A stretch of DNA of 64,000 nt from Aliarcobacter trophiarum LMG 25534 (lineage in GTDB: Bacteria > Campylobacterota > Campylobacteria > Campylobacterales > Arcobacteraceae): positions 1,612,001-1,676,000 of the forward strand of contig NZ_CP031367.1 in assembly GCF_003355515.1 (NCBI RefSeq), given 5' to 3'. This document shows positions 13,734 to 22,627 of this stretch, in pieces; position 1 is the stretch's first letter; each line of letters starts with the position of its first letter. A program made the position numbers and the translations under genes. A model generated the notes under the pieces. The model worked only from the letters and a program-made list of their open reading frames with translations. It was not told where the DNA came from and did not search any database.

Positions 13734-14109
13734 TTAAAATCTAATAAAATCTTACAACTTTATTTAGATTAGTTTTTCTTGCCTATAAATATAATTCCTT
13801 ATATTTATAAATTTGATAATATTCTTTGGCTACTATCTTATTAAACATAAAGTCTAATAATTTAGTTGTGTTATCTATAGTTAAATTTAATTATTACATT
13901 AAATCTTAGATATGAAATTTTTTTATTTAAAATTAAATACTTCTATTTAACTTTACGAAAAAATTTTAAAGACTTTAACATTATATTTTTAAATATCTTG
14001 CTACTTCAAATAACTAAAGTTATCTCAAGGTAACGCTTTCTGATTAAAACCAGATATAAACTCTTATTTATAAAAGCTTATATCTAACTTCTCTTTCTTT
14101 ATCTCTATA
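13734..14109 (-). other. Spacer between tRNA-Ala and 23S rRNA
   Basis: A 376-base AT-rich transcribed spacer. Apart from the 5' arm of the 23S processing stem (13822-13844) I see no gene or promoter in it. Confidence 0.8.
13822..13844 (-). other. 5' arm of the pre-23S rRNA processing stem
   Basis: Pairs with 10791-10814 over about 23 bases with a single bulge, flanking the 23S gene on its 5' side. Confidence 0.75.
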
Positions 14110-14185
14110 TGGTGGAGAATAGCGGGATCGAACCGCTGACCTCCTGCGTGCAAAGCAGGCGCTCTCCCAGCTGAGCTAATTCCCC
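14110..14185 (-). tRNA. tRNA-Ala (anticodon TGC)
   Basis: 76-base cloverleaf with encoded CCA. The acceptor stem GGGGAAT/ATTCTCC includes the G3-U70 pair that marks alanine tRNAs. The anticodon loop is in CTGCTTTGCACGCAGG and the T loop is GGTTCGATCC. It is the second tRNA in the 16S-23S spacer. Confidence 0.98.
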
Positions 14186-14194
14186 ATAATAATC

Positions 14195-14271
14195 TGGTGG
14201 GCCTATCAGGACTTGAACCTGAGACCTCACGATTATCAGTCGAGCGCTCTAGCCAGCTGAGCTATAGGCCC
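14195..14271 (-). tRNA. tRNA-Ile (anticodon GAT)
   Basis: 77-base cloverleaf with encoded CCA. The acceptor stem is GGGCCTA/TAGGCCC, the anticodon loop is CTGATAA and the T loop is GGTTCAAGTCC. It is the first tRNA after 16S, nine bases from tRNA-Ala. Confidence 0.98.
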
Positions 14272-14303
14272 CATATTTACCTATAAATTATCTGTTGTTC
14301 TTC

Positions 14304-14344
14304 AAATAATCTTTACAAACTAAATATATGTTGTTAAAAGTAAG
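14304..14344 (-). other. 3' arm of the pre-16S rRNA processing stem
   Basis: About 41 bases that form a near-perfect inverted repeat with 16059-16101 upstream of 16S. Both copies share AATCTTT, AAACTAAATAT and TTGTTAAAAGTAA blocks. Confidence 0.75.
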
Positions 14345-14396
14345 TTTCTTTATTCATTTTTTATATTAAGAACCAAATCTTAATATTTTTTCTTTG

Positions 14397-15914
<1,518 letters not shown>

Positions 15915-16058
15915 TTTTTTGATTAAATCTAATTTAATCTTTATGTAGTAGTTGAATCTGACTTTTTTGTTTTTAATTACTTAATTACAAAATTATCACT
16001 CAAATTTATAGACAAGTTAATAAATACTCTTCAATATTTATCTCTTGTTCAATTTTTT

Positions 16059-16101
16059 TTACTTTTAACAATCATGATATTTAGTTTACAAAGATTACTT
16101 C
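16059..16101 (-). other. 5' arm of the pre-16S rRNA processing stem
   Basis: Pairs with 14304-14344 across 16S over about 40 bases with a few mismatches and a 2-base bulge. Confidence 0.75.
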
Positions 16102-16120
16102 ATTAAACTCTCAATATCTC

Positions 16121-16133
16121 TTTTAAAGAACTC
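16121..16133 (-). promoter_or_regulatory. boxA-like antitermination element
   Basis: Minus-strand AGTTCTTTAAAAG in the rRNA leader resembles the NusB/S10 boxA core (TGCTCTTTAACA) and lies about 25-37 bases after the probable transcription start. Confidence 0.5.
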
Positions 16134-16164
16134 TAATCTAACCCCTCGGTCAAATTGGACGGGA

Positions 16165-16193
16165 ATTATAGTGCCTTTTTTCCTCTTTGTCAA
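16165..16193 (-). promoter_or_regulatory. Consensus sigma-70 promoter of the rRNA operon
   Basis: Perfect TTGACA (16193-16188) and perfect TATAAT (16170-16165) with a 17-base spacer. A GC-rich discriminator (CCCGTCC) follows the -10, as in stringently controlled stable RNA promoters. This is the only full two-box consensus promoter I see in the window. Confidence 0.92.
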
Positions 16194-16340
16194 GAGCTTA
16201 TCACTTAATATACGCTTAAATTCTGAATTTTATAGCTTTTTTAATTCTTTTCTCTTCTTAATGTCGTATTTTTGGGGTTTTTAAAATTATCTGTAGTTTT
16301 TTTATTGCTTAATTTTGCTTAATTGGTTTTTATAAGAAAT

Positions 16341-16357
16341 TTGGACTTTTTGTCCAA
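16341..16357 (-). terminator. Possible weak terminator after the cytochrome c lipoprotein gene
   Basis: TTGGAC-AAAAA-GTCCAA hairpin on the minus strand, seven bases past the stop codon, followed by only an interrupted T stretch. Confidence 0.35.
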
Positions 16358-16363
16358 CTTCCT

Positions 16364-16837
16364 TTAAAGTTTTGAAATATAATCTGCTAGAATTTCAATT
16401 TCTTCTGGTGTTTTTGTCTCAACATGAGTTTTCATAAGATTTTTCATAACTCCACCATAAGTTCCATCTTTATAACCATTTAAAGCTTTTATAACTCTAT
16501 TTTTATCCCAACCTGTAATTGCTTGAGATTTACCTAAAGCCTCTTTTTCACCTTTTAATCCATGGCAAGATGCACATGTTTTAAATAGAGCTTCACCACT
16601 TAGTTCAGTTGTCGCAACTTCTACTACTTGTTTTGGCTCTTCAACTTTTGGTTCAACCTTTACTTCAGTTTTTTTCTCTTCTACTTTAACTTCTGGTTTT
16701 ACCTCTTCAGGCTTTTTTTCAACTTCTTGTGTAACTTCTTGTTTTGAAGGCACTTGCTCTTTTATCTCTTTTTTATCTTCTGTACAACCAATAAATAGTA
16801 ATAATGAAGTTGCTGCTACTATAAGACCTTTTTTCAT
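16364..16837 (-). CDS. Lipoprotein monohaem cytochrome c
   Basis: Periplasmic membrane-anchored electron carrier. The signal peptide ends in a lipobox LFIGC (Cys18). A low-complexity linker of Lys, Glu, Val and Pro (about 20-72) follows, then one class I cytochrome c domain with haem motif CASCH (88-92) and a likely axial Met near 131-135. The C-terminus EEIEILADYISKL is typical of small c-553-like cytochromes. The tether probably lets the haem domain reach between membrane complexes; petABC, also in the window, is a possible partner but is not adjacent. ATG start with AAGGG upstream; a TACAAT -10 candidate lies in the 62-base gap after clpA. Confidence 0.9.
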   Translation of the reverse strand: MKKGLIVAATSLLLFIGCTEDKKEIKEQVPSKQEVTQEVEKKPEEVKPEVKVEEKKTEVKVEPKVEEPKQVVEVATTELSGEALFKTCASCHGLKGEKEALGKSQAITGWDKNRVIKALNGYKDGTYGGVMKNLMKTHVETKTPEEIEILADYISKL

Positions 16838-16899
16838 TTCATCCCTTTTTTTTAAATATTCTTTTGAAATTGTATCAAATTGATTGTAAAATAATTGTG

Positions 16900-19092
16900 T
16901 TATTCATAGATAAAAACAAATTCACTCTTAAAATCTATCTTTACAACTCCACCATTTTTAAGCTTTCCAAATAAGATTTCATCTGTAAGAGGCTCTTTTA
17001 TTTTTGTCGCAATTACTCTATTTAATGGTCTAGCTCCCATAGTTTTATCATAACCTAACTTTGCTAATTCATCTTTTGCTTTTTTTGTTATCTCAATTTT
17101 AATTTTTTTATTTTCAAGTTGTATCTCTAAATCTTCTATAAATTTTCCTACAACTTTTGAGACAATATCAAGGCTAAGACTATCAAAACTAACGATACTA
17201 TCAAGTCTATTTCTAAATTCAGGTGCAAAAAATCTATTTATTGCCCTATTCTCATTTAGCTTCTCATTTTTTGCAAACCCCATAACATTTGCTTCAGCTA
17301 CTCCTAAATTTGAAGTCATTATCAAAATAACATTTTGGAAATCTGCTTTATTTCCACTATTATCTGTCAGTTCTGCATTATCCATAACTTGAAGTAAAAT
17401 TGACATCAAATCAGGATGAGCTTTTTCTATCTCATCAAGAAGCAATACTGTATGTGGATGTTTCCTTATACTTTCAGTCAAAAGTCCACCTTGTTCAAAT
17501 CCAATATACCCAGCTGGTGCCCCTATAAGTCTTGAAATAGCATGAGCTTCCATATATTCACTCATATCAAATCTCTCAAAATGAATTCCCATTTGTAAAG
17601 CCAACTCTTTTGCTACCTCTGTTTTTCCAACTCCTGTTGGTCCAGTAAATAGAAAGCTTCCTATTGGTTTTTTATCAACTCCTAAACCTGCTTTATTTAT
17701 CTTTATAGCTTTTACTATTTGCTGTACTGCACTATCTTGTCCAAAAACTCTTTTTTTCATATTTTTTTCAAGGCTTTTTAGTAAAGATAAATCTGACTTT
17801 GTTGCACTTTTTGGTGGAATTTGTGCTATTTTAGAGATAGTTAGTTCTATATCTTTTTCATCTATTAATATCTCTTTAGCATCTTTTTTATTTATCTTTT
17901 TACTAGCAGCAACCTCATCTATTACATCTATTGCACTATCTGGAAGAAATTTATCATTGATATATTTTTTACTAAGTTCAACTGCACTTATTATGGCTTT
18001 TTTAGAGTATTTTACACCATGGTATTTTTCATACTCCCCTTTTAATCCATCTAAAATAGTTATTGCATCTTCGATACTAGGCTCTTTTATATCAACTTTT
18101 GCAAACCTTCTATTAAGAGCCTTATCTTTTGAAAAGTCATTTCTATACTCAGCAAAAGTTGTGGCTCCAATACATTTTAAACTTCCATTTGCTAAAAGTG
18201 GTTTTAATATATTTGAAGCATCCATAGCACTTCCACCAACACTTCCAGCTCCTACAATTGTGTGAATTTCATCTATAAACAGTATTGCATTTGGAATTTT
18301 AATTATCTCTTTTAAGAGTGATTTTAGTTTTTTCTCAAAATCTCCTCTATATTTAGTTCCAGCTAACATTGAACCCATATCTAGTGAAAATAGTTGTGAA
18401 TCTTTTAAAAACTCTGGAACTTCACCATTTGCTATTTTCAATGCCAAACCTTCAGCAATTGCAGTTTTTCCAACTCCTGGCTCTCCAACTAAAAGAGGAT
18501 TATTCTTTTTTCTTCTTCCTAAAATCTCAATAACTCTTGATAACTCACTATCTCTTCCAATTACTGGGTCTATTTTTTGATTTTTTGCTAAATTTACTAA
18601 TTCACTAGAGTTCTCTTCTAATACCTTGTCATTTTTCTCTTTTTGCTCTTTTGTATCTGTTTCTTCATCATCTTTATGAGAAATCTCTTCTAAAATATCA
18701 ACTCTTTGAATTCCCAATTTCTTTAGTAAATATGTAGCATAGGCTTTTTCATCTTTTAATATTGCTACAAACATATCTTCAACATTTGCTTTTGTTTTTC
18801 CACTACTTTGAGTATGAGCTATCATATATTCAATAGTTGAAGAGAGAGCTATTGTCTCTATTGGTTCATCACTAAAACCATCTGGAAGCATTGGAGTATT
18901 TGCCTCTATATAGGTTTTTAAATCATCAAACAAAGCTTTTGTATCAACTCCTAAATCTATAAACATATCCTCTATTGTTGTGCTATTTATAAGCATCAAA
19001 AAAATATGTTCTAATGTCAAATATTCATGTTTATTTGTTTTTGCATAACTTATTGCTTGTGCAAAAATATGTCTTAATTCTTTACTTATCAT
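16900..19092 (-). CDS. clpA: ATP-dependent Clp protease ATP-binding subunit ClpA
   Basis: AAA+ unfoldase that feeds substrates to ClpP. N-terminal Clp repeat domain (1-140), then two AAA modules: Walker A GEPGVGKT (203-210) with Walker B LFIDE (271-275), and Walker A TGPTGVGKT (483-491) with LLLDEIEKAHPD. An MGF tripeptide in the loop after IMTSNLG would be the ClpP-docking motif. At 730 residues it is close to E. coli ClpA (758). It starts three bases after the clpS stop, so the adaptor and unfoldase are co-transcribed. clpP is not in the window. Confidence 0.96.
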   Translation of the reverse strand: MISKELRHIFAQAISYAKTNKHEYLTLEHIFLMLINSTTIEDMFIDLGVDTKALFDDLKTYIEANTPMLPDGFSDEPIETIALSSTIEYMIAHTQSSGKTKANVEDMFVAILKDEKAYATYLLKKLGIQRVDILEEISHKDDEETDTKEQKEKNDKVLEENSSELVNLAKNQKIDPVIGRDSELSRVIEILGRRKKNNPLLVGEPGVGKTAIAEGLALKIANGEVPEFLKDSQLFSLDMGSMLAGTKYRGDFEKKLKSLLKEIIKIPNAILFIDEIHTIVGAGSVGGSAMDASNILKPLLANGSLKCIGATTFAEYRNDFSKDKALNRRFAKVDIKEPSIEDAITILDGLKGEYEKYHGVKYSKKAIISAVELSKKYINDKFLPDSAIDVIDEVAASKKINKKDAKEILIDEKDIELTISKIAQIPPKSATKSDLSLLKSLEKNMKKRVFGQDSAVQQIVKAIKINKAGLGVDKKPIGSFLFTGPTGVGKTEVAKELALQMGIHFERFDMSEYMEAHAISRLIGAPAGYIGFEQGGLLTESIRKHPHTVLLLDEIEKAHPDLMSILLQVMDNAELTDNSGNKADFQNVILIMTSNLGVAEANVMGFAKNEKLNENRAINRFFAPEFRNRLDSIVSFDSLSLDIVSKVVGKFIEDLEIQLENKKIKIEITKKAKDELAKLGYDKTMGARPLNRVIATKIKEPLTDEILFGKLKNGGVVKIDFKSEFVFIYE

Positions 19093-19095
19093 CTC

Positions 19096-19395
19096 TTACT
19101 CTTCTTCCATAACAGCTTTTAAAGGAAAACCTTTCTCTCTAGCCATATTTTTTACTTGTGCCACTTTTGTAGAAGCAATTTCAAAGCTATAAACTCCACA
19201 AAGCCCTTTTTGGTTATTGTGAACATCTAGCATTATAGCTTCTGCTTCACTTGTGTTTTTTCTAAATACTTTTACCAAAACCTCTATTACAAAATCCATA
19301 GTAGAGTAGTCATCATTTAGTAAAAAAACATTGTATTTTTTTGGTTCAACTACCTCTAAATCTTCATTTAACTCAATTTCTATCTCATTACTCAC
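19096..19395 (-). CDS. clpS: ClpA adaptor protein ClpS
   Basis: Small adaptor that brings N-degron substrates to ClpA. The 99-residue protein has an acidic N-terminal extension and the ClpS core: VFLLNDDYSTMDFVIEVL, FRKNTSEAEAIMLDVH and GLCGVYSFEIA. The start is GTG at 19395 with AAGGA seven bases upstream. It is the first gene of clpS-clpA and is divergent from bioD, with under 90 bases between the two starts. Confidence 0.95.
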   Translation of the reverse strand: MSNEIEIELNEDLEVVEPKKYNVFLLNDDYSTMDFVIEVLVKVFRKNTSEAEAIMLDVHNNQKGLCGVYSFEIASTKVAQVKNMAREKGFPLKAVMEEE

Positions 19396-19482
19396 TAAAA
19401 AATCCTTAAAACTATTAATATATTAATTATGATAATATCACTTTTTAAAAAAACCAAATATTATATCAAAAAAGAGATTATT

Positions 19483-20121
19483 ATGAAAATCAACCCAAAT
19501 GATTATGTAGGAAAAGCGATATTTATAACAGCAACTAACACAAATGTAGGTAAAACCTATGCTAGTGAAGTTTTTTTAAAATATTTTGCAAAACAGGGTT
19601 TGAAAGTTGGATATTTTAAACCAATTGAGACAGGAGTAGAAAACAACTCTCCTCTTGATGGAGTAAAAATGTTTGAACTTGTAAAAAAACTAAATCCTAA
19701 TTTTTTAAAACTTACTATAAATGATATTGTTCCTTACCAATTTACTCTTCCTGCTTCTCCTTATGTTGCAAAACAAAACACCTTTTTAGATATTGATTTT
19801 TTGATAGAGAAGAAAGAGTATTTACAAACTTTGTGCGATATTTTGATTATTGAAGGAGCTGGTGGCTTGATGGTTCCTATTAAAAAAGATTTTTTTATGA
19901 TTGATTTTATAAAAGAGCTAAGAGTTAAAACATTTTTGATAACTTCTTCAAAACTAGGATCTATAAATGATACCTTACTTTCACATGAAGCTTTAAAAAA
20001 TAGAGAACTAGATTTTGACTTTTTTATAAATTTGTATGAAGATAAAGATAGTTTTGAAGAGGTTTCAAAACCATTTTTAAAAGATTATTTTGGTGAATTG
20101 AAGTTTTTACAGGATTTATAG
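19483..20121 (+). CDS. bioD: Dethiobiotin synthetase
   Basis: Closes the ureido ring of dethiobiotin from 7,8-diaminopelargonate, CO2 and ATP, the penultimate step of biotin synthesis. P-loop TNTNVGKT at residues 18-25, IIEGAGGLMVP in the middle, and the substrate-binding PIETG near 45; 212 residues. I chose the ATG at 19483 rather than the in-frame ATG at 19429: the latter would put 18 lysine-rich residues before the conserved start and leave only 33 bases for the divergent promoters. No other bio gene is adjacent. A terminator follows immediately. Confidence 0.94.
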   Translation: MKINPNDYVGKAIFITATNTNVGKTYASEVFLKYFAKQGLKVGYFKPIETGVENNSPLDGVKMFELVKKLNPNFLKLTINDIVPYQFTLPASPYVAKQNTFLDIDFLIEKKEYLQTLCDILIIEGAGGLMVPIKKDFFMIDFIKELRVKTFLITSSKLGSINDTLLSHEALKNRELDFDFFINLYEDKDSFEEVSKPFLKDYFGELKFLQDL

Positions 20122-20124
20122 AAC

Positions 20125-20152
20125 ATAGAGTTTAAGGCTCTATCTCTTTTTT
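20125..20152 (+). terminator. Terminator of bioD
   Basis: ATAGAG (20125-20130) pairs with CTCTAT (20138-20143) across a 7-base loop; a CTC and then six T residues follow. It begins three bases after the bioD stop. Confidence 0.75.
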
Positions 20153-20174
20153 AATTTATTATTTAAATTTAATC

Positions 20175-20363
20175 CTATTTTTTATCATTTAATCCTTCAA
20201 ATATTTTTTTAAGCTCAATTGCATTTTCTTCAGCTTTCTTTATAGCATCTTCAATAGCAAAACCTTGAATTATAATTTTATAAAGATTTGGTTTATTCTT
20301 CCTCCAATTTCTCAAAGTTTTAACATCTATATTTAAAAATCCCGCCATATCTCTTTGTGTCAT
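20175..20363 (-). CDS. Small helix-turn-helix protein
   Basis: A 62-residue protein, MTQRDMAGFLNIDVKTLRNW at its start, which fits a compact helix-turn-helix of the kind found in short Xre-like or phage-type DNA-binding proteins; the rest is a charged helix rich in Glu and Lys. An AAAAGG ribosome binding site six bases before the ATG supports translation. It is divergent from the SGNH hydrolase gene, with 152 bases between starts, so it could regulate that gene or itself. No toxin partner is visible. Function unknown. Confidence 0.7.
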   Translation of the reverse strand: MTQRDMAGFLNIDVKTLRNWRKNKPNLYKIIIQGFAIEDAIKKAEENAIELKKIFEGLNDKK

Positions 20364-20515
20364 TTTTTACCTTTTTTATAGAAAAATACAAGAGTTTCTT
20401 TTTATATTCAACAAGGAACAAATACCCTCTTTATTTCAAAAAAATGAACTTATTTCCCTTTTTAATTCTTTATGAGGTATTATTTCCCCATAAAATTAAT
20501 TTAAAAGGTAACATA

Positions 20516-21232
20516 ATGTTAAAAAAGTCTTTTTTACTTATATTTATTGGAGGAATTTCTTATTTTTTTGGAGCATTAACGGTTCAATATAAATTATTTC
20601 CATTTAGCGAAATAGTTAAAATAAGAAATTATGTTAAAGAAAATAGTAATCTTATAAATTATAGCCCTTATTATTTAAGTAAAGTTTCCCAATTTAATGA
20701 ATTAAAAAATAGTAATGATTTTTCAATTATTATGATTGGTGATTCAATTACAGATGGAGCAGAATGGTATGAATTATTAAAGAATAATGAAGTCCAAAAT
20801 AGAGGTATTGGAGGAGATACAACAAATGGAGTTTTAGATAGATTAGATACTATAAATAAATCTATTAAAAAAGCATTCATTATGATAGGAATAAACGATA
20901 TAGCTGGATACAAAGAAGTTGATGAAATTTATAATAACTATACAAAAATTTTAGAAAATTTAGAAAAAAAGAATATTAAAGTATATATTCAATCAGTTTT
21001 ATTTGTAGGAACAAATTATCCAAACTCTGTTCATTTTAATAAAGAAGTAAAAAATTTAAATAAAAAACTTGAGAAAATGGCAAAGGATAAAAATATAGAC
21101 TTTATTGATTTAAATTATATTTTTGCTCCTAATAATTATTTAAAAAGAATATATACTGATGATGAAATACATCTAAATGGAAAAGCATATATTTTGTGGG
21201 CAAATGAAATTCAAAAATATATATTGGAATAA
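20516..21232 (+). CDS. Membrane-anchored SGNH/GDSL-family hydrolase
   Basis: Probable exported esterase or acetylhydrolase. An N-terminal hydrophobic segment (about 5-22) is a signal anchor. The four SGNH blocks are complete: GDSITDG with nucleophile Ser77, GIGGDT (Gly100), IGINDI (Asn127) and DDEIHLNG with Asp216 and His219. 238 residues. I chose the ATG at 20516 because AAAAGG lies eight bases upstream and the protein then begins with the signal anchor; an in-frame ATG at 20357 adds 53 residues without a ribosome binding site. The substrate is unknown; acetylated glycans or lipids are plausible. The gene looks more AT-rich than its neighbours and stands alone between terminators, so transfer is possible. 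Confidence 0.88.
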   Translation: MLKKSFLLIFIGGISYFFGALTVQYKLFPFSEIVKIRNYVKENSNLINYSPYYLSKVSQFNELKNSNDFSIIMIGDSITDGAEWYELLKNNEVQNRGIGGDTTNGVLDRLDTINKSIKKAFIMIGINDIAGYKEVDEIYNNYTKILENLEKKNIKVYIQSVLFVGTNYPNSVHFNKEVKNLNKKLEKMAKDKNIDFIDLNYIFAPNNYLKRIYTDDEIHLNGKAYILWANEIQKYILE

Positions 21233-21282
21233 AATAAATCAAAAATTGCATAAATGGACTATAAAGATTAAACTATTTTTTT

Positions 21283-21317
21283 GAAAGAACTCCAAATTAT
21301 AGTTCTTTCATTTTTTT
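21283..21317 (+). terminator. Terminator of the SGNH hydrolase gene
   Basis: Nine-base perfect stem GAAAGAACT (21283-21291) with AGTTCTTTC (21301-21309), then A and seven T residues. Confidence 0.88.
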
Positions 21318-21475
21318 ATAAAATCTCAATTATTATAATAAGCTTAAAAATATTTTCTATTTCAAAACATATAAATTGATTTCATTTTAAATTGTGTATA
21401 ACTTCACTATTAGTTTTTTATGTAATAATTTCATTTCGTAAAAAATCAAAAGAAATTTAAAGAAAGGTTGAAAAT

Positions 21476-22609
21476 ATGATGACTTCTGCGATAGATTTAT
21501 CAAAACTTACAGCAAAAGATGACTTAACTCCAGTTCTTGGTGGTTATTGGCCAGGGATTCAAATTTATTATCCCCCTATAAAGTTTAATCCTCTAGATGG
21601 TTCTTATGAGAGTATAGAACAAGCGAAATTAAGACTTCAAAAACATGCTTATAATACAAGAGCTCACACAGTTCTATTTGACTTAGAAGATGGATGTAGA
21701 CAAAAAGCTATGAGTAGAGAGCTTTTAATTCAAGAGTTACCAAAATTTCCAGAAAGAGAGTTTCAAATAGCTATTAGAATAAACCCTTTTAGAACTGAAG
21801 AGTATGAAGAGGATTTAAAAATGCTTAAACAAATTCATCAATATATAGATGTAATTGTTTTAGCAAAAGCTGGAGAAGTTTATGGAAGTGCTGAGATTAG
21901 AGATTTATCATCTTGGCTTATCTCTATTGGAAGTAATCTTACAATTCAACCAATCGTTGAACACCCAAAATCTTTAAAAATTGCTGATAGATTAATGGAG
22001 TACTCAACTGTAAAACATATTGTATTTGGAATTCATGACTTTTCAAAAGCTATGGCATATAAAATCACTCCAAAAAATTGGATTGATGAACTTGAAACTT
22101 ACTTTGATATGCTAACACTTGAAGCAAGAATTAAAGGAAAAGGGGTAATTGGTGGAGTTGAAGTTATGCTTACACCACACTCACTACCAAGTAGTTGTGT
22201 TGAGAAAAAAGATATTAGAAGATGGTTAGATTTACATGGTGATGAAGCTAGTAAATATGTATATTCACATGCTTTAAGAGAGAGTTCTATGGGATTAACA
22301 GGTAAACAAGTAATAACACCAAATCATATTAATATCTGTAAAGTTGCATTTACTCCTAGTCCAAATGAGATAGCAAAAGATGTATCTATCTTAAAAGCAG
22401 CTCTTGAAGCTGATGCACTTTTAAGTGGAGCAATTAGATATGAGGGTGAAATGCTTGATCCTCCAATGTTTGGTAAATCTTTACAAAATATTTTAAGAGC
22501 TTATGCACTTAAGAGTTTAACAAAAGAGGACGAGCTTTTTGCTCTTTCAGTATTAAATAAAATGCCTATTAATACATTTAAAGAAAACTGGCCATATGGT
22601 CAATTATAA
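21476..22609 (+). CDS. HpcH/HpaI aldolase / citrate lyase (CitE) family protein
   Basis: CitE-like TIM-barrel enzymes cleave or form acyl-CoA esters such as malyl-CoA and citramalyl-CoA, or hydrolyse them. The family residues are intact: FDLEDG (69-73), Arg101 in IRIN, metal ligand Glu162 (IVEHP) and metal ligand Asp188 (GIHDFS). 377 residues, with an N-terminal extension and a C-terminal lid (KMPINTFKENW). First gene of a four-gene unit; AAGG lies eight bases before the ATG at 21476, and a second ATG follows directly. The next gene is 18 bases downstream. It could be a lyase, a thioesterase or a malate-synthase-like enzyme. Confidence 0.87.
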   Translation: MMTSAIDLSKLTAKDDLTPVLGGYWPGIQIYYPPIKFNPLDGSYESIEQAKLRLQKHAYNTRAHTVLFDLEDGCRQKAMSRELLIQELPKFPEREFQIAIRINPFRTEEYEEDLKMLKQIHQYIDVIVLAKAGEVYGSAEIRDLSSWLISIGSNLTIQPIVEHPKSLKIADRLMEYSTVKHIVFGIHDFSKAMAYKITPKNWIDELETYFDMLTLEARIKGKGVIGGVEVMLTPHSLPSSCVEKKDIRRWLDLHGDEASKYVYSHALRESSMGLTGKQVITPNHINICKVAFTPSPNEIAKDVSILKAALEADALLSGAIRYEGEMLDPPMFGKSLQNILRAYALKSLTKEDELFALSVLNKMPINTFKENWPYGQL

Positions 22610-22627
22610 TAATCATAGGAGATTAAA

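Larger units (their letters stand above)
15915..16164 (-). other. Leader of the rRNA operon
   Basis: About 245 transcribed bases between the promoter and 16S. It holds the boxA-like element and the 5' arm of the 16S processing stem. No coding sequence is seen. Confidence 0.8.

Noticed and set aside
16838-16899. TTGATACAATTTCAA before the cytochrome lipoprotein gene as a further FNR-like box
   Set aside because: The TTGA and TCAA half-sites are seven bases apart, not six, so the site does not fit the family.
19429-19482. Longer start for bioD
   Set aside because: Adds a lysine-rich stretch before the conserved beginning and crowds the divergent clpS promoter.
20357-20515. Longer start for the SGNH hydrolase
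   Set aside because: Lacks a ribosome binding site, and the signal anchor begins naturally at the ATG at 20516.
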